Of a DNA stretch of 64,000 nucleotides, positions 63,949-64,000 are shown in pieces. The notes under the pieces are model-generated. The model was not told where the DNA came from. It saw only the letters and a list, made by a program, of their open reading frames with translations, and searched no databases. The DNA is from Candidatus Gastranaerophilales bacterium (GTDB taxonomy: Bacteria > Cyanobacteriota > Vampirovibrionia > Gastranaerophilales > Gastranaerophilaceae): NCBI GenBank assembly GCA_944327225.1, contig CALVGZ010000005.1, positions 29,071 through 93,070 on the forward strand. The letters run 5' to 3'. The stretch's first letter is position 1. Each line of letters starts with the position of its first letter. The translations under genes were made by a program, and so were the position numbers.

Positions 63949-64000
63949 AGATCGGAAGAGCGTCGTGTAGGGAAAGAGTGTAGATCTCGGTGGTCGCCGT
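63949..64000. other. Illumina TruSeq adapter sequence (assembly artefact)
   Basis: The last 52 bases begin AGATCGGAAGAGCGTCGTG and continue as the reverse complement of the Illumina universal adapter. This is library sequence, not genome. GC content also jumps here. The contig or window therefore ends artificially. Confidence 0.97.

Noticed and set aside
1..64000. tRNA, rRNA, CRISPR array, transposase or origin
   Set aside because: No tRNA-type TpsiC arm, spaced direct repeats, transposase-like protein, DnaA-box cluster or flanking terminal repeats was seen in either strand by eye.

Overview
The window is a very AT-rich (by eye well under 40% GC), densely coded bacterial chromosome segment from a Gram-negative-type cell: it has lipid A genes (lpxD, lpxC, lpxA, lpxK), a heptose nucleotide gene, an Mla-type phospholipid transporter and a SurA/PpiC-like lipoprotein. 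Gene content, AT bias and several recognisable but uncharacterised lineage-type proteins (a protein starting MGLSASQGR, a small protein with an 'ISFKAG' motif, a large EF-hand protein) suggest a gut member of the non-photosynthetic cyanobacterial sister group (Vampirovibrionia/Melainabacteria, Candidatus Gastranaerophilales). That assignment is inference. The last ~52 bases are Illumina adapter sequence, so the right end is an assembly artefact and the contig is probably metagenomic. No tRNA, rRNA, CRISPR array or insertion sequence was seen.

Layout. 1-8.5 kb (+): tail of a STAND/TPR protein, a PlsC-like acyltransferase, a ROK kinase, mfd and a PPIase lipoprotein. 8.5-15.7 kb (+): rfaE2, lpxD-lpxC-fabZ-lpxA, an M29 aminopeptidase, a polyprenyl synthase and an oddly extended signal peptidase I. 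15.7-22 kb (+): smc-scpA-scpB followed by a degenerate class II ribonucleotide-reductase-like protein. 22-24.4 kb (-): an ATP-grasp protein and a GAF plus degenerate HD-GYP protein. 24.5-27 kb (+): metX-metW and an orphan histidine kinase. 27-31.6 kb (-): the MGLSASQGR protein, rplI and minC-minD-minE. 31.7-36.2 kb (+): three uncharacterised proteins, one pair preceded by a near-consensus promoter. 36.2-40.3 kb: biotin genes bioB, bioD, bioC, bioG, bioF on both strands. 40.3-47.7 kb: a repeat protein, phosphohexomutase, a REC-STAS regulator, lpxK and mlaD-mlaF-mlaE. 47.9-57.6 kb (-): serA, an acetyltransferase, ribBA-ribE, a RipA-like membrane protein, an M16 peptidase pair, aroH, fmt-def. 57.7-61.9 kb (+): a PilT-like ATPase, a protein with a sirtuin-like but inactive-looking domain, recO and a glycosyltransferase. 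61.9-64 kb: three small XRE regulators, a small HAD protein, and YtxH/DUF948 envelope proteins ending in adapter.

How the genes work together. Outer-membrane building is the main theme: lipid A synthesis, heptose activation, lipid transport (Mla), protein export and folding (signal peptidase, PPIase), and division placement (Min). A second theme is chromosome upkeep (Smc-ScpAB, Mfd, RecO). The most unusual signals are enzyme homologues that have lost catalytic residues (RNR-like, HD-GYP-like, sirtuin-like, second M16 subunit), a SecF-like module fused to signal peptidase I, a hairpin covering a ribosome binding site, and several genes whose -10 box lies exactly six bases before the ATG, as expected for leaderless mRNAs.
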